Positions 1 through 11,236 of a stretch of 64,000 nucleotides of DNA are shown here, one piece after another (the stretch's first letter is position 1; each line of letters opens with the position of its first letter). The stretch comes from Staphylococcus haemolyticus (GTDB lineage: Bacteria > Bacillota > Bacilli > Staphylococcales > Staphylococcaceae): the NCBI RefSeq assembly GCF_006094395.1, contig NZ_CP035291.1, forward strand, positions 1,798,001-1,862,000, written 5' to 3'. The notes beneath the pieces were generated by a model that saw nothing but the letters and a program-made list of their open reading frames with translations, did no database searches and was not told the origin of the DNA. The translations under genes were made by a program, and so were the position numbers.

Positions 1-265
1 TAATTGCCCATACACCATTTTGTAACCAAATTACAAATTGTGTTGTATTTAAACTATTATTTGTTAAAATTTGCTGAATTAGTTCATTACTATTCATTGA
101 GTTTTCAAGATTTTGAATTGATGTATCATTACTAAATGACACGAGTGCAATAAACATTGTAATAACCGTCAATATAAGTAAGAAAATCCAACTAAACCAA
201 CCTAAAAGTTTTTCAGTCAGACGACTCACAGGCCGTTTGATTTGCGTGTAACGTTCTCCTGACAT
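1..265 (-). CDS. Membrane protein, DUF4064-like, partial (N-terminus only)
   Basis: The first 88 codons of a minus-strand gene run off the left edge. The ATG is at 263-265, preceded by a GGAG ribosome site at 275-278. The visible protein starts MSGERYTQIKRPVSR, followed by one strong hydrophobic segment at about residues 23-43 and then a polar Asn/Ser/Gln-rich stretch, as expected for an extracytoplasmic loop. A short basic N-terminus, a transmembrane helix and a polar loop resemble the DUF4064 membrane proteins next to potD in staphylococci; that family call is from memory. Function is unknown. The 72-base gap to potD suggests it may be the last gene of the pot transcript. Confidence 0.6.
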   Translation of the reverse strand, partial: MSGERYTQIKRPVSRLTEKLLGWFSWIFLLILTVITMFIALVSFSNDTSIQNLENSMNSNELIQQILTNNSLNTTQFVIWLQNGVWAI

Positions 266-337
266 GTATTACAACTCCTTATTTTACTTATCAAATAATT
301 ATATCTAATTCATTATAAAATAACTACTATTTATAGT

Positions 338-1411
338 CTATTTTAAAGACATTTTAAAGTTTAAGAAACTTTCGTTATATTCTCCCAAAGTTTTAGGACC
401 TAAATCTTTGTAGACTTCTAATCGTGATTGCTCTTTTTGGGTAGGATAAAAACGATGATCATCTCTAACTTCTTTAGGTAATAACTGACGAGCCGCTTTA
501 TTTGGTGTAGCATATCCGACCCATTCTGTATTTTGTTTATTATTTTTAGCATCAAGAAGGAAATTCATAAATTTATAAGCCCCTTCTTTATTCTGGGCGG
601 TTTTAGGAATAACCATATTATCAAACCATAGGTTAGATCCTTCTTTTGGAATAACATAATTATATTTATTACTATCTTGCACTAAAGGAGCTGCAACACC
701 ACTCCATACTACTGCAATATTTCCCTCATTTTGTTCAAGCATCATTGTGACTTCGTCTCCAACAACGCCACGAACTTGTGGTGTAAGGTGATTCAAATCT
801 TTCTCTGCTTCTTTTAAATGACTTGGATTTGTATCATTTAAACTATATCCTAATTTGTTCAAAGCTAATCCCATAATTTCTCGTGCACCATCAACTAATA
901 AAATGTCATTTTTATATTTAGGCTGATATAATGCTTGCCAACTACTAAAGTCTTCATTTGGGTAAACCTTTTTATTATATAAGATGCCTACAGTACCAAA
1001 GAAATAAGGTAGTGAATACTTATTATGTCTATCATATGACATGTTCATGTAATCAGAATCTAAATTTTTTATATTTGGAATTTTACTATGATCTAGTGGT
1101 TCCAATAAATTTTCACGCTTCAATTTCTGAACGGTATATTCACTAGGAAATGCCACATCATAATGGGTTCCACCATTTCGAATTTTAGCTTCCATGGCCT
1201 CATTAGAATCAAACGTTTCATATATAACTTGAATACCAGTTTCTTTCTCAAATTGTTTAATTAAAGCGGGGTCTATATATTCTCCCCAATTATACACGTA
1301 TATCTTTTCACCAGTACCAGTATTATCCTGCGATTTAAACCAGTGACTTATACCTAAGCATATTAATCCAACGACAATTGCACCTAATATTAACTGTAAA
1401 AATTGCTTCAC
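338..1411 (-). CDS. potD: Spermidine/putrescine ABC transporter substrate-binding protein PotD
   Basis: Extracytoplasmic polyamine receptor that delivers spermidine or putrescine to the PotBC permease. The 357-residue protein has a hydrophobic N-terminal anchor (about residues 5-23), then the family opening YVYNWGEYIDP, typical of PotD/PotF type-1 periplasmic-binding folds. The motif VVWSGVAAP and a late NMVIPK segment also fit. Cys18 lies at the end of the hydrophobic segment, but the preceding residues (GLIC) are a poor lipobox, so the anchor may be an uncleaved helix rather than a lipid. The start overlaps the potC stop by 4 bases, so the two are translationally coupled. It is the last pot gene. 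Confidence 0.93.
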   Translation of the reverse strand: MKQFLQLILGAIVVGLICLGISHWFKSQDNTGTGEKIYVYNWGEYIDPALIKQFEKETGIQVIYETFDSNEAMEAKIRNGGTHYDVAFPSEYTVQKLKRENLLEPLDHSKIPNIKNLDSDYMNMSYDRHNKYSLPYFFGTVGILYNKKVYPNEDFSSWQALYQPKYKNDILLVDGAREIMGLALNKLGYSLNDTNPSHLKEAEKDLNHLTPQVRGVVGDEVTMMLEQNEGNIAVVWSGVAAPLVQDSNKYNYVIPKEGSNLWFDNMVIPKTAQNKEGAYKFMNFLLDAKNNKQNTEWVGYATPNKAARQLLPKEVRDDHRFYPTQKEQSRLEVYKDLGPKTLGEYNESFLNFKMSLK

Positions 1412-2220
1412 TGATTTACACCTCGCTTAGTTAATTGTCGTCTCTTAACTGTACGTTGTATTGCATAATAACCAACAATTCCTAATACAATAGCTGCAAA
1501 TAAAATAGTTGAAATTGCATTTATTTCCATACTAATACCTTTACGTGCCATAGCGTAAACTTCTACAGATAATACACTAAAACCATTACCGGTTACAAAG
1601 AAACTTACTGTAAAATCATCTAATGAGTATGTTAGCGCCATAAAGAATCCACCTATAATTGAAGGCATTAAATTAGGTATTAATACACGTCCAAATATTT
1701 GTGATTCCGTAGCACCTAAATCACGTGCAGCATTTAAAATATTATTATTCATTTCATTTAACTGTGGTAACACTACGATAACTACGATAGGAATACAAAA
1801 TGCAATATGCGACGCTAACACTGTTCCAAAACCTAGACCTAAACCAGTTAAATGCCCTATTGCTGTAAACATAATTAAAAAAGAGGCCCCAATAACTACA
1901 TCAGACGAAACCATTAGCACATTATTAAGCGTTAATAATGTTACTTTAAATTTTTTATTTCTTAAATAATATAATGAAATGGCACCAAATGTTCCTATTA
2001 TGGTTGAAATTGCAGCTGCTAATAGCGCAACTGCTACAGTATTAAAAATTACAGACATCAGACGATCATTCTGAAATAGACTTTGGTAATGTTCCAAAGT
2101 AAAATGCTCAAAATGAATCATATTTCCCGCTGAATTAAATGAATAAAACATAAGGAAAAATATCGGAATATATAATATAGCTAATAAAATGCCAATATAT
2201 AATTTTCCATACCACTTCAT
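1408..2220 (-). CDS. potC: Spermidine/putrescine ABC transporter permease PotC
   Basis: Second inner-membrane permease subunit of the polyamine importer, 270 residues with about six transmembrane helices starting at residue 8. The cytoplasmic EAA-type loop that docks on PotA is visible as AARDLGATESQIFGRVLIPNL (about residues 165-185), shown here over its 21-residue extent only to mark its place. The YSLDDFTVSFF stretch is characteristic of PotC/PotI. It starts 5 bases after the potB stop and overlaps potD by 4 bases, so it sits inside a tight potABCD operon. Confidence 0.93.
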   Translation of the reverse strand: MKWYGKLYIGILLAILYIPIFFLMFYSFNSAGNMIHFEHFTLEHYQSLFQNDRLMSVIFNTVAVALLAAAISTIIGTFGAISLYYLRNKKFKVTLLTLNNVLMVSSDVVIGASFLIMFTAIGHLTGLGLGFGTVLASHIAFCIPIVVIVVLPQLNEMNNNILNAARDLGATESQIFGRVLIPNLMPSIIGGFFMALTYSLDDFTVSFFVTGNGFSVLSVEVYAMARKGISMEINAISTILFAAIVLGIVGYYAIQRTVKRRQLTKRGVNQ

Positions 2221-2225
2221 TTAAT

Positions 2226-3029
2226 TCACCTTCTTTCGTCCGTAGATTTCGATTTAGTAATGATTAAAATAAATGCCATAAATACAATCAAGAATATGGC
2301 GATTGTAGAACCCATACCGTAATTCTGAATAACTAGGAATTGTTCTTCAATCGATGTACCAATATTGATAACTTTATTACCTGCAATTAATCTTGTAATC
2401 ATGAATAGCGATAATGCTGGAATAAAAGTTACTTGAATGCCTGTCATGACACCTTCTTTAGTTAGAGGTACGATAACTTTTCTAAATGTAGTAAATGGAC
2501 TAGCCCCTAAGTCACTAGAAGCTTGTAACAAATTATTTGGGATAGCTTTCATACTATTAAATATAGGTAAAATCATAAATGGTATATAAATATAGCTTGC
2601 TACTAATAAAAATGCACCCGGTGTAAATAATAGATTAGCCGAAGGTAAATGAATAAAATTTAGAAATCTATTTATTAACCCCTCATGGCTTAGTAAACCA
2701 ATAAAAGCATATGTTTTAAGTAATAGATTTATCCAAGTCGGAATAATTAAAATGAGCAACCACATATTTTGATTTTTTGACGAACGAATAAAATAAGCAG
2801 CAGGGTAGCTAATTAATAGAGTGATTATAGTAATTAATGCTGCATAAAAAATCGAATCCCACATCATTTTTAAATATTTCATTGATAATATTTGTTCATA
2901 GTTTGTCAAACTAAAATGACCATTTAAATCAGTGAATGAGAAATACACAAGTAAAATAACCGGCACTATTATGAATAACACCATCCATAATAAATATGGA
3001 ATGATTAGTACTTTATTTATATTACGCAT
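2226..3029 (-). CDS. potB: Spermidine/putrescine ABC transporter permease PotB
   Basis: First permease subunit of the polyamine importer. I place the start at 3029 ([15 protein letters not shown], 267 residues) because GGAG lies 9 bases upstream; a longer frame to 3116 would add 29 basic residues lying entirely inside potA. With the short start the gene overlaps the potA stop by 8 bases, a usual coupling arrangement. Six hydrophobic helices are visible, with an EAA-like loop ([19 protein letters not shown]). The conserved opening helix with [12 protein letters not shown] matches PotB. Confidence 0.92.
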   Translation of the reverse strand: MRNINKVLIIPYLLWMVLFIIVPVILLVYFSFTDLNGHFSLTNYEQILSMKYLKMMWDSIFYAALITIITLLISYPAAYFIRSSKNQNMWLLILIIPTWINLLLKTYAFIGLLSHEGLINRFLNFIHLPSANLLFTPGAFLLVASYIYIPFMILPIFNSMKAIPNNLLQASSDLGASPFTTFRKVIVPLTKEGVMTGIQVTFIPALSLFMITRLIAGNKVINIGTSIEEQFLVIQNYGMGSTIAIFLIVFMAFILIITKSKSTDERR

Positions 3030-4116
3030 TGTCAAACTCCTCATAACTTTCAATACGTTTATCAAATTCCTCTTCTGTTTCACCTGGAACCATGATGTGT
3101 ATTGCCTCAGGGTCAAAATAGAGTCCTACTTCGCTTCCAACTTCTGCTTTTTTAGTTGTCTGTATGACCCATTCATATCCTTTTCTATCAATGCAACAAA
3201 TTTCATAATGAACGCCTCTAAATAGCATTGAATCAACAGTAGCTTTAAATAACCCTTTGTCTGCTTCTATTAATGAAATATCTTCAGGTCTAATGACGAC
3301 TTCGACATTTTTGCCTGAAGGTATACCAGCATCTACACATTCAAAATCTTGACCATATATATTTACTACGAAATCCTCAACCATTTTACCCTCAACAATA
3401 TTGGATTCACCTATAAAATCAGCTACAAAACGATTGACCGGTTCATCATAAATATCTGTAGGTGTACCAAATTGTTGAATTTTACCATCTTTCATAACAA
3501 ATATGTAATCACTGAGCGCTAATGCTTCTTCTTGATCGTGAGTAACAAATATGAAGGTAATTCCTAAACGTTTTTGTAATTCACGTAATTCATACTGCAT
3601 TTCAGTTCTTAATTTTAAATCCAAAGCAGATAGAGATTCATCTAATAATAAAATTTCTGGCTCATTAACTATTGCTCTTGCGATAGCAACGCGTTGCTTT
3701 TGACCGCCACTCATTTCATTAATATTTCGTTGTTCATACCCTGATAATTTCACTAGTTTTAATGCATCTATTACTTTTTTATCAATATCTTTTTTGGAAT
3801 GCTTTTTCAACTTTAAACCAAAAGCAATATTGTCATAAACATTCAAATGCGGAAATAAAGCATAATCTTGGAAAACAGTATTTACCTTTCTTTTATTTGC
3901 AGGTAATTCACCTATTGATTTATTTAAATATATAATATCTCCATCATCTGGTTGTTCGAACCCAGCTATAAGTTTTAAAATTGTGGTTTTACCACAACCT
4001 GAAGGACCTAGTAATGTATAAAAATGTCCTGACTCAATCTCTAAATCCATTTTGTTTAATATCGTTACATCGTCAAAACCTTTTGTCACACCTTTAAAAG
4101 ATAACAATGGCTCCAT
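3022..4116 (-). CDS. potA: Spermidine/putrescine ABC transporter ATP-binding protein PotA
   Basis: The 364-residue ATPase that powers polyamine import. Walker A is GPSGCGKTT (about residues 38-46), the Q-loop is [10 protein letters not shown], the signature is [14 protein letters not shown] and Walker B is [12 protein letters not shown]. The C-terminal third is a TOBE-type regulatory domain (about residues 240-350, with RPEDISL). Walker B ends in DES rather than the more common DEP, and this is seen directly. It is the first gene of potABCD and begins 15 bases after the HTH-cupin regulator gene ends, which suggests co-transcription and local control. Confidence 0.95.
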   Translation of the reverse strand: MEPLLSFKGVTKGFDDVTILNKMDLEIESGHFYTLLGPSGCGKTTILKLIAGFEQPDDGDIIYLNKSIGELPANKRKVNTVFQDYALFPHLNVYDNIAFGLKLKKHSKKDIDKKVIDALKLVKLSGYEQRNINEMSGGQKQRVAIARAIVNEPEILLLDESLSALDLKLRTEMQYELRELQKRLGITFIFVTHDQEEALALSDYIFVMKDGKIQQFGTPTDIYDEPVNRFVADFIGESNIVEGKMVEDFVVNIYGQDFECVDAGIPSGKNVEVVIRPEDISLIEADKGLFKATVDSMLFRGVHYEICCIDRKGYEWVIQTTKKAEVGSEVGLYFDPEAIHIMVPGETEEEFDKRIESYEEFDNA

Positions 4117-4131
4117 TACTATACTCCCCCT

Positions 4132-4671
4132 TTATAAATATGATGCTGTCGCAACAATTAAAATTTCAATTTCATCGGTTGTTTCATTATGTAATTGATG
4201 TATTTCATTAGCCCTAAAATATAAAACATCTTGTTCATTTGCCTGATATCGTGAATTTCCTAATGTAAGTGTTACACACCCTTTTAAGCAATAAATAAAT
4301 GTATCTGACTCAGATGGATCAAAATGTTTATAAGACGCACCTGGTTTTAATGATAATATGAGCGGTTCCATTTCAAATTCATTAGATTTCATTACCAACC
4401 AATTAAGGACATAACCTCTATCATATTCATCATAAATAGTTCGTTCATTTTTAGTGTATAGCACTTTTTCTTTTGACTTCTCTTTAAAAAAATCACTAGG
4501 AGAAGTACCTAATACTTCTAGAATATTTAAAAATGTTTCCATACTAGGAGAAGCATGTTGACTCTCAATTTGAGATATGTACCCTTTTGATAAATCTGTT
4601 CGTTCTGCTAGCTCTTCTTGAGTTAAATTCTTTTGACGTCTTAAATTACGTAATTTATTTCCAATTTGCAT
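4132..4671 (-). CDS. XRE-family HTH regulator with C-terminal cupin domain (probable polyamine regulator)
   Basis: A 179-residue transcription factor. Residues 6-60 form a classic XRE helix-turn-helix (LRNLRRQKNLTQEELAERT, then SKGYISQIES). Residues about 105-175 form a cupin barrel with DPSESDTFIYCLKGC and RANEIHQLHNET, a ligand-binding fold. HTH-cupin proteins of this size (PuuR class) often sense small metabolites, and this one lies 15 bases upstream of potA in the same direction, so control of polyamine uptake is likely but inferred. The upstream region carries repeated palindromic sequence that could be its own operator. Confidence 0.85.
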   Translation of the reverse strand: MQIGNKLRNLRRQKNLTQEELAERTDLSKGYISQIESQHASPSMETFLNILEVLGTSPSDFFKEKSKEKVLYTKNERTIYDEYDRGYVLNWLVMKSNEFEMEPLILSLKPGASYKHFDPSESDTFIYCLKGCVTLTLGNSRYQANEQDVLYFRANEIHQLHNETTDEIEILIVATASYL

Positions 4672-4697
4672 CGCTAATCACCTTAAAAAAGCTATAC

Positions 4698-4739
4698 TTT
4701 GTTTAGTAATATTAAACATTTTGTTTAATGCTTAATAAA
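4698..4739. promoter_or_regulatory. Candidate operator: repeated partial palindromes upstream of the HTH-cupin gene
   Basis: GTTTAGTAATATTAAAC (4701-4717) is a 5+7+5 inverted repeat. TTTGTTTA recurs about 22 bases later, giving two similar boxes one to two helical turns apart. They lie 27-68 bases before the regulator start, where an autoregulatory operator is expected. A further inverted pair AAAGCTATA/TATAGCTTT brackets the region. No binding data are available. Confidence 0.4.
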
Positions 4740-4841
4740 AGTAACAAAATATAGCTTTAACTTCAATACTTTTTTGAAATTAATTAAAATTAATGATGTA
4801 GATATTATGATTTTTAATAATTAACGTTAAATCATTATAAG

Positions 4842-5114
4842 TTATTTTGCACTGAATGATGTTAATTCGGGATTATTCTTTACTTCTTGTACAACTTTAT
4901 AACTATTATAATTACTTTTTTCTTCAAATTCTTTAAATAATTGCTTTTCTTCTGCTTTGCTGGGAACAATTTCTTTGAATCGTTTATAATGATTCATTAA
5001 GTCTTGACCGTTAACCGAGTTTTCATAATAATTTTCAATTTTATTAAAAAAAGCAATCACATCAACCATTTCTTCATTAGACCAATCTAAGTCTAGTGGA
5101 TATTGGTATTCCAT
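4842..5114 (-). CDS. UPF0223 family protein
   Basis: A 90-residue acidic soluble protein opening [16 protein letters not shown], the recognisable start of the UPF0223 family (B. subtilis YktA-like), whose function is unknown. The middle contains [18 protein letters not shown] and the C-terminus is helical and charged. There is no signal peptide or membrane segment. It has its own ribosome site (GGAGG region just upstream of 5114) and lies downstream of the pdhD terminator, so it is probably expressed separately from pdh. Confidence 0.8.
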   Translation of the reverse strand: MEYQYPLDLDWSNEEMVDVIAFFNKIENYYENSVNGQDLMNHYKRFKEIVPSKAEEKQLFKEFEEKSNYNSYKVVQEVKNNPELTSFSAK

Positions 5115-5178
5115 TTTATTCCTCCATTCCTTGTATTAGCTATTAGTAATCTATTACCCTTTTTTGGTTAAATAATTA

Positions 5179-5231
5179 TAAAAAAGGGGTGAAACTAAGT
5201 TCAAACATGAACTTGAGTTGCACCCCTCTTG
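5179..5231 (-). terminator. Rho-independent terminator of the pdh operon
   Basis: On the minus strand a long hairpin with AGGGGTG/CACCCCT at its base and CAAGTTC/GAACTT higher up ends in a run of six T residues. It sits about 72 bases after the pdhD stop. Confidence 0.85.
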
Positions 5232-5302
5232 GATGTCAAATAACCTCAATCAAATCTAATTAAAGTTATTCGATCTATATAGTTAGTCAGTTTGACTAAA
5301 AA

Positions 5303-6709
5303 TTACATTGTGTGGATTGGCATTCCAATTGCTTTTTCAGCAGCTTCCATAGACATTTCACCTAATGTTGGGTGAGCATGTACTGTTAATGCGATATCTT
5401 CAGCATTCATACCAGCTTCGATAGCTAAACCTAATTCAGAAATGATATCTGAAGCGCCATTACCGGCAATTTGTGCACCGATAACAGTATCGTCTTCTTT
5501 AAGTGTGATAAGTTTAACGAAACCAGTTGTATCATCTAATGATAAAGCACGGCCGTTACCAGCATAAGGGAATTTAGAAGCTTTGTAGTCTAAACCTTCT
5601 TCTTTAGCTTGTGCTTCTGTGTAACCTACTTGAGCTAATTCTGGTTCAGTGAAACATACAGCTGGCATACCGATGTAGTCTACTTCTGATGCTTGACCAG
5701 AGATAGCTTCAGCAGCTACTTTAGCTTCATAACTTGCTTTATGAGCAAGTGGTAAACCGGGAACGATATCACCAATTGCATAAATATTGTCGATAGAAGT
5801 ACGGCTTTGTTTATCTACTTCTAATAATCCACGATCTGCGAATTTAAGTCCTAACTCTTCTAAACCTAATTCGTCTGTGTTTGGACGACGACCAACAGTT
5901 ACTAATACATAATCAGCTTCGATAGTTTTTTCTTCACCTTTAGCTTCATAAGTAACTTTAACGCCATTTTCAGTTTCTTCAGCATTTTTAGCCATTGCTT
6001 CAGTAATGATTTCAACGCCTTTTTCTTTCATGCCTTTTTTAACTGGTTGAACCATTTGTTTTTCGAATCCGCCAAGAATTTCTTTAGCGCCTTCTAAAAT
6101 TGTAACGTCTGAACCAAAGTTAGCAAATGCTGTACCAAGTTCTGAACCAATGTAACCGCCACCTACAACGACTAATTTGCCTGGAACTTCTTGTAAGTTT
6201 AATGCACCTGTTGAATCGATAACACGTTTACCAAATTCAAAGTTAGGAATTTCAATTGGTCTAGAACCTGTTGCGATAATAGCGTGTTTGAAATTGTAAG
6301 TTTGTGCACTTTTTTCATCCATAACGCGTAAGCTGTTATTATCAACGAAATAAGCTTCACCTTTTACAATCTCAACTTTATTACCTTTTAATAAGCCTTC
6401 AACACCACCAGTTAATTTGTTTACAACTGATTTTTTGAATTCTTGAACTTTGTCGAATTTAAGTGATACGCTTTCAGCGATAACACCTAGGTTTTCAGAG
6501 TGTTGAGCTTCTACAAAGCGGTGTGAAGCGTGTAATAATGCTTTTGAAGGAATACAACCAACGTTTAAGCATACACCACCTAAGTTACCTTTCTCAACGA
6601 TAGTAACTTTTTGTCCTAATTGTGCTGCGCGAATTGCTGCAACATATCCACCAGGACCTGCTCCGATTACAATAGTATCTGTTTCAATTGGGAAATCTCC
6701 AACTACCAT
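5303..6709 (-). CDS. pdhD: Dihydrolipoamide dehydrogenase, E3 of pyruvate dehydrogenase
   Basis: A flavoprotein that reoxidises the lipoyl groups of E2 and passes electrons to NAD+. The 468 residues show an N-terminal FAD fold ([11 protein letters not shown] at 15-25) and the redox disulfide Cys47/Cys52 ([14 protein letters not shown]). A second dinucleotide fold follows ([12 protein letters not shown]), then AIGDIVPG, and the C-terminal dimer domain holds the active-site His446-Glu451 pair (HAHPTLGE). It is the last gene of pdhABCD, 3 bases after pdhC. It probably also serves other 2-oxoacid complexes, which is known for this enzyme in Gram-positives. Confidence 0.97.
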   Translation of the reverse strand: MVVGDFPIETDTIVIGAGPGGYVAAIRAAQLGQKVTIVEKGNLGGVCLNVGCIPSKALLHASHRFVEAQHSENLGVIAESVSLKFDKVQEFKKSVVNKLTGGVEGLLKGNKVEIVKGEAYFVDNNSLRVMDEKSAQTYNFKHAIIATGSRPIEIPNFEFGKRVIDSTGALNLQEVPGKLVVVGGGYIGSELGTAFANFGSDVTILEGAKEILGGFEKQMVQPVKKGMKEKGVEIITEAMAKNAEETENGVKVTYEAKGEEKTIEADYVLVTVGRRPNTDELGLEELGLKFADRGLLEVDKQSRTSIDNIYAIGDIVPGLPLAHKASYEAKVAAEAISGQASEVDYIGMPAVCFTEPELAQVGYTEAQAKEEGLDYKASKFPYAGNGRALSLDDTTGFVKLITLKEDDTVIGAQIAGNGASDIISELGLAIEAGMNAEDIALTVHAHPTLGEMSMEAAEKAIGMPIHTM

Positions 6710-6712
6710 GTT

Positions 6713-8014
6713 TTACCCCTCCATTAATAATAATTCTGGATTATTTAATAAGCGTTTGATGTGATTCATAGCGTTTTGTCCAGTTGCACCATCAATTTGT
6801 CTGTGGTCAAAGCTTAATGATAAAGCTAATACTGGAGCTGCTACGATTTCACCATCTTTAACGATAGGTTTTTGAGCAATACGGCCAATACCTAAGATAG
6901 CTACTTCTGGGTGGTTGATAACTGGAGTGAACCATTGTCCACCAGCTGAACCGATATTACTGATTGTGCATGTTGCACCTTTCATTTCATCAGATGTTAA
7001 TTTACCATCACGAGCTTTAACTGCTAATTCGTTGATTTCATCTGAAATTTGGAAGATTGATTTACGGTCTGCATTTTTAACTACAGGAACTAATAAGCCT
7101 CTGTCAGTATCAGCAGCAATACCAATATTCCAGTAATGTTTGTGTACAATTTCGCCAGCTTCTTCATTGAATGAAGTGTTAAGTGCTGGGTATTTTTTAA
7201 GTGCAGAAACTAATGCTTTAACAACATAAGGTAAGAAAGTTAATTTAGTACCTTGTTCAGCTGCAACTTCTTTGAATTTTTTACGGTGATCCCATAAATC
7301 TTGAACATCAATTTCATCCATTAATGTTACGTGAGGAGCAGTGTGTTTTGAGTTAACCATTGCTTTCGCAATTGCTCTACGCATTGCTGGGATTTTTTCA
7401 GTAGTTTCAGGGAAGTCTCCTTCAGGTACTGATTGAGTTTGAACTGCAGAAGTATCCTCTGATGTTGAAGCAGCTGCACTTTCATTTGAAGCTGTTGCTG
7501 CTTGAGCACCGCCACCATTTAAGTGGTTATCGATATCTTCTTTAGTAATACGACCATTTTTACCTGAACCAGCTACTGCTTTGATGTTAACGCCTTTTTC
7601 ACGTGCATATTTACGAACAGATGGCATAGCTTTGATTTGTCTATTTTCATCTACTTCTTCATCTTGTGAAGCTGATGCTGCTGGTGCTTCTTCAGTTTTA
7701 GCTTCTTCTTGAGCTGGTGCTTCTTCAGATGAAGCATCGTCATCGTGACCACCTTTAAATTGCATATCTTCTGCATCAGGTGCATCGATTTTGACAATAA
7801 CATCACCTACAACTGCTACAGTACCTTCGTCAACTACAACTTCTTCAACAGTACCGCTAACAGGAGATGGGATTTCAACTACAGATTTGTCATTTTGAAC
7901 CTCTGCTAATACATCATCTTCTTCAATTGTATCTCCGGCTTTAACAAACCATTTTACAATTTCACCTTCGTGGATACCTTCACCAATGTCGGGTAATCTA
8001 AATTCAAATGCCAC
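6713..8014 (-). CDS. pdhC: Dihydrolipoamide acetyltransferase, E2 of pyruvate dehydrogenase
   Basis: Core of the complex that transfers acetyl from lipoamide to CoA. The 433 residues contain one N-terminal lipoyl domain with Lys43 (NDKSVVEIP), an Ala/Glu-rich flexible linker (about 80-125) and a peripheral subunit-binding domain ([14 protein letters not shown], about 129-165). A second Ala/Ser/Thr linker follows, and the C-terminal catalytic domain carries the active-site motif SFDHRQIDG (His404, Asp408). A single lipoyl domain is normal for Firmicutes. Unlike the other pdh junctions, a 202-base gap separates it from pdhB. Confidence 0.97.
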   Translation of the reverse strand: MAFEFRLPDIGEGIHEGEIVKWFVKAGDTIEEDDVLAEVQNDKSVVEIPSPVSGTVEEVVVDEGTVAVVGDVIVKIDAPDAEDMQFKGGHDDDASSEEAPAQEEAKTEEAPAASASQDEEVDENRQIKAMPSVRKYAREKGVNIKAVAGSGKNGRITKEDIDNHLNGGGAQAATASNESAAASTSEDTSAVQTQSVPEGDFPETTEKIPAMRRAIAKAMVNSKHTAPHVTLMDEIDVQDLWDHRKKFKEVAAEQGTKLTFLPYVVKALVSALKKYPALNTSFNEEAGEIVHKHYWNIGIAADTDRGLLVPVVKNADRKSIFQISDEINELAVKARDGKLTSDEMKGATCTISNIGSAGGQWFTPVINHPEVAILGIGRIAQKPIVKDGEIVAAPVLALSLSFDHRQIDGATGQNAMNHIKRLLNNPELLLMEG

Positions 8015-8216
8015 GTTCTTGTCCTCCTAGATTTCTTATTCATCATTTAATAAATTTATAACATAGAGCAAGGACAGAATAATTTGAAAGCCTAAACTCA
8101 AACTATTTTGCCCTAAATCCCTAGTTTACACTTACTTATTCACACATAGAGTAAAAAGTAAACATTTTACTTACTTCCTATAAGTCTGCTTGCTAGCTAA
8201 TTGATAAGCTAAAATA
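8015..8216 (-). promoter_or_regulatory. Unusual pdhB-pdhC intergenic leader with small hairpin
   Basis: The other pdh junctions are only 3 bases, but this one is 202 bases and AT-rich, with no open frame. On the minus strand it holds AAGTAAA-ATG-TTTACTT followed by T residues (8153-8172), a weak attenuator-like hairpin, and a good AGGAGG-type ribosome site before pdhC. It could be an internal promoter, a processing site or an attenuator that sets E1 against E2/E3 output. I cannot choose between these. Confidence 0.35.
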
Positions 8217-9194
8217 TTAAAATTCTAAAGTTGCTTTAGCTTTTTCAATGATGTCGTTTTTGTTTGGTAACCAAACATTTTCAGCTTGTGTAAATGGATA
8301 TACTGTATCAGCAGCAGCCACACGAGCGATTGGTGCTTCTAATGAAAGAATAGCACGTTCAGCTAATTCAGCAGCTACAGTAGCACCAACACCAGCTTGA
8401 CGTTGAGCTTCTTGAACTACTACAGCACGGCCAGTTTTTTCAACTGATGCAACTAAAGTATCGATATCGATAGGTTGTACAGTACGTAAGTCAATAACTT
8501 CAACTGAGTAACCTTCCTTTTCTAATTCTTCAGCAGCTTTTTCAGATTCTTGAACCATTGCACCGTAAGCGATTAATGTGATGTCGTTACCTTCTTTTTT
8601 CACATTAGCTTTACCGATGTCAATTGTATATTCTTCTTCAGGAACTTCTTCACGGAATGAACGATATAATTTCATATGTTCTAAATATACAACTGGGTCA
8701 TTAGATCTGATTGATGAAAGTAATAAACCTTTAGCATCATATGGACCTGAAGGAATAACTACTTTAATACCAGGTGATTGAGCTAAAATACCTTCTAAGT
8801 TATCAGCGTGAAGTTCAGGAGTATGAACACCACCACCGAATGGCGCACGGATTGTAACAGGTGCTACTTTTGAACCACCTGAACGGAAACGTGTACGAGC
8901 AATTTGACCAGCAACTTCGTCAAATACTTCAAATACGAAACCAAGGAATTGGATTTCCATTACAGGACGGAAACCTTCAACAGTTAAACCAAGAGCTAAA
9001 CCACCGATACCTGATTCAGCTAATGGTGTATCGAATACACGGTCTTCACCGAATTCTTTTTGTAAACCTTCAGTTACACGGAATACACCGCCGTTAACAC
9101 CAACGTCTTCACCGAAAACTAATACGTTTTCGTCATTTTGCAATTCAGTTTTAAGCGCATTATTAATCGCTTGAACCATTGTCATTTGTGCCAT
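8217..9194 (-). CDS. pdhB: Pyruvate dehydrogenase E1 component, beta subunit
   Basis: A 325-residue subunit that, with PdhA, decarboxylates pyruvate using thiamine diphosphate. Recognisable family blocks are [31 protein letters not shown], the arginine-rich [25 protein letters not shown], and the C-terminal transketolase-type domain with [13 protein letters not shown]. It starts 3 bases after the pdhA stop. No missing residues are apparent. Confidence 0.97.
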   Translation of the reverse strand: MAQMTMVQAINNALKTELQNDENVLVFGEDVGVNGGVFRVTEGLQKEFGEDRVFDTPLAESGIGGLALGLTVEGFRPVMEIQFLGFVFEVFDEVAGQIARTRFRSGGSKVAPVTIRAPFGGGVHTPELHADNLEGILAQSPGIKVVIPSGPYDAKGLLLSSIRSNDPVVYLEHMKLYRSFREEVPEEEYTIDIGKANVKKEGNDITLIAYGAMVQESEKAAEELEKEGYSVEVIDLRTVQPIDIDTLVASVEKTGRAVVVQEAQRQAGVGATVAAELAERAILSLEAPIARVAAADTVYPFTQAENVWLPNKNDIIEKAKATLEF

Positions 9195-9197
9195 GGC

Positions 9198-10310
<1,113 letters not shown>

Positions 10311-10361
10311 TCAATTCACCATACCTTTCCCATATAATAGAAATTCATTTTATCCTCTCAT

Positions 10362-10390
10362 AGTGTACCACAATTTATTTATACTGTTAA
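10362..10390 (-). promoter_or_regulatory. Promoter of the pdhABCD operon
   Basis: On the minus strand TTAACA (10385-10390) and TACACT (10362-10367) are separated by exactly 17 bases, and TGG just before the -10 hexamer gives an extended -10 (TGn). It lies 52 bases upstream of the pdhA start and downstream of the preceding gene's terminator. This is a sequence match only. Confidence 0.6.
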
Positions 10391-10416
10391 ATATTTTAGT
10401 AAAGTTCTGTATTACT

Positions 10417-10446
10417 AAAAAAGATACAGTTTTTTACAACTGTATC
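10417..10446 (-). terminator. Terminator of the YkyA-like lipoprotein gene
   Basis: On the minus strand GATACAGTT-GTAAAA-AACTGTATC is followed by six T residues. The stem is perfect and sits 37 bases after the lipoprotein stop codon, insulating pdhA from upstream transcription. Confidence 0.88.
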
Positions 10447-10482
10447 ATTCCAATCAACTAATCTGTACTAATGCTTATATTG

Positions 10483-11106
10483 CTAAAGATTATCAACATC
10501 TTGTTTTTCTTTATTCACTGTATTCATAGCTTTTGAATAATCTTTAAATTTATTTTGGAAATTCTTCTGAGCTTTATTCAATGAATCATTTTTTTCATCA
10601 ACTTGTGATTGAGTTACACCATCTTGTTTAATAAGTTCGAACAAGTCTTTTTCTTTTTCCAATACATTTTTATACGCACTTGCATATTCATCATGTACTT
10701 TATATTTATTTTTTACAGCATCGTCTAATTGTTTAACTTCTTTTTTCTTATCATCACTTTTAATTTCATCAATATGTGACTTGCCTTTTTTAAACTGTTT
10801 TTCAGAATCATTTAGAGTTGATACTTCTTTATCGAATGTTTCTTGTCTCTGTTTGATATTCTCAAGAATATCATCAGCAGCTTTCTTACGAGTATCCTCA
10901 TTATCACTATTAGCTTTTTTATATAAACCTTGCTTCTTTTCCTCAAGTGAGTTTAATTTTTTGCTAATGCTATTAATTGATTGCTCTTTATCAAAAGCTT
11001 TTTGAATATTTTCATTATAAGCTTTAACTTCTTTTTTATCTGTTGTACAGCCTGCTAATAAAATAGTTGATGCTGCTACTATCGCAACTGTTTTACGTAG
11101 TTTCAT
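10483..11106 (-). CDS. YkyA-like putative cell-wall-binding lipoprotein
   Basis: The 207-residue product has a signal peptide and a clear lipobox LLAGC, with the lipidated Cys at residue 20. The rest is almost wholly Lys/Glu/Asp/Gln-rich helix with heptad-like spacing, consistent with an extended coiled coil on the outer membrane face. Proteins of this size and shape next to pdhA belong to the YkyA family in Bacillus and staphylococci; the biochemical role is not known. It is a single-gene unit with its own terminator, divergent from def. Confidence 0.75.
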   Translation of the reverse strand: MKLRKTVAIVAASTILLAGCTTDKKEVKAYNENIQKAFDKEQSINSISKKLNSLEEKKQGLYKKANSDNEDTRKKAADDILENIKQRQETFDKEVSTLNDSEKQFKKGKSHIDEIKSDDKKKEVKQLDDAVKNKYKVHDEYASAYKNVLEKEKDLFELIKQDGVTQSQVDEKNDSLNKAQKNFQNKFKDYSKAMNTVNKEKQDVDNL

Positions 11107-11236
11107 TGAGTGTAAACCTCCTAGTAGTCATTCGACTGTAATAATATAGAATTATACTTTATAAATCAAATGAAATAAGATAATGTACTTATTATTCATT
11201 TTTCTGTTATATTTTATTGTAAGGAAGGTGTATGAC

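Noticed and set aside
6915-7136. Plus-strand open frame antisense to pdhC
   Set aside because: Shadow of pdhC codon usage, with no ribosome site or family features. The same holds for the other antisense frames across pdhB, purF, purM, cydA and ptsI.
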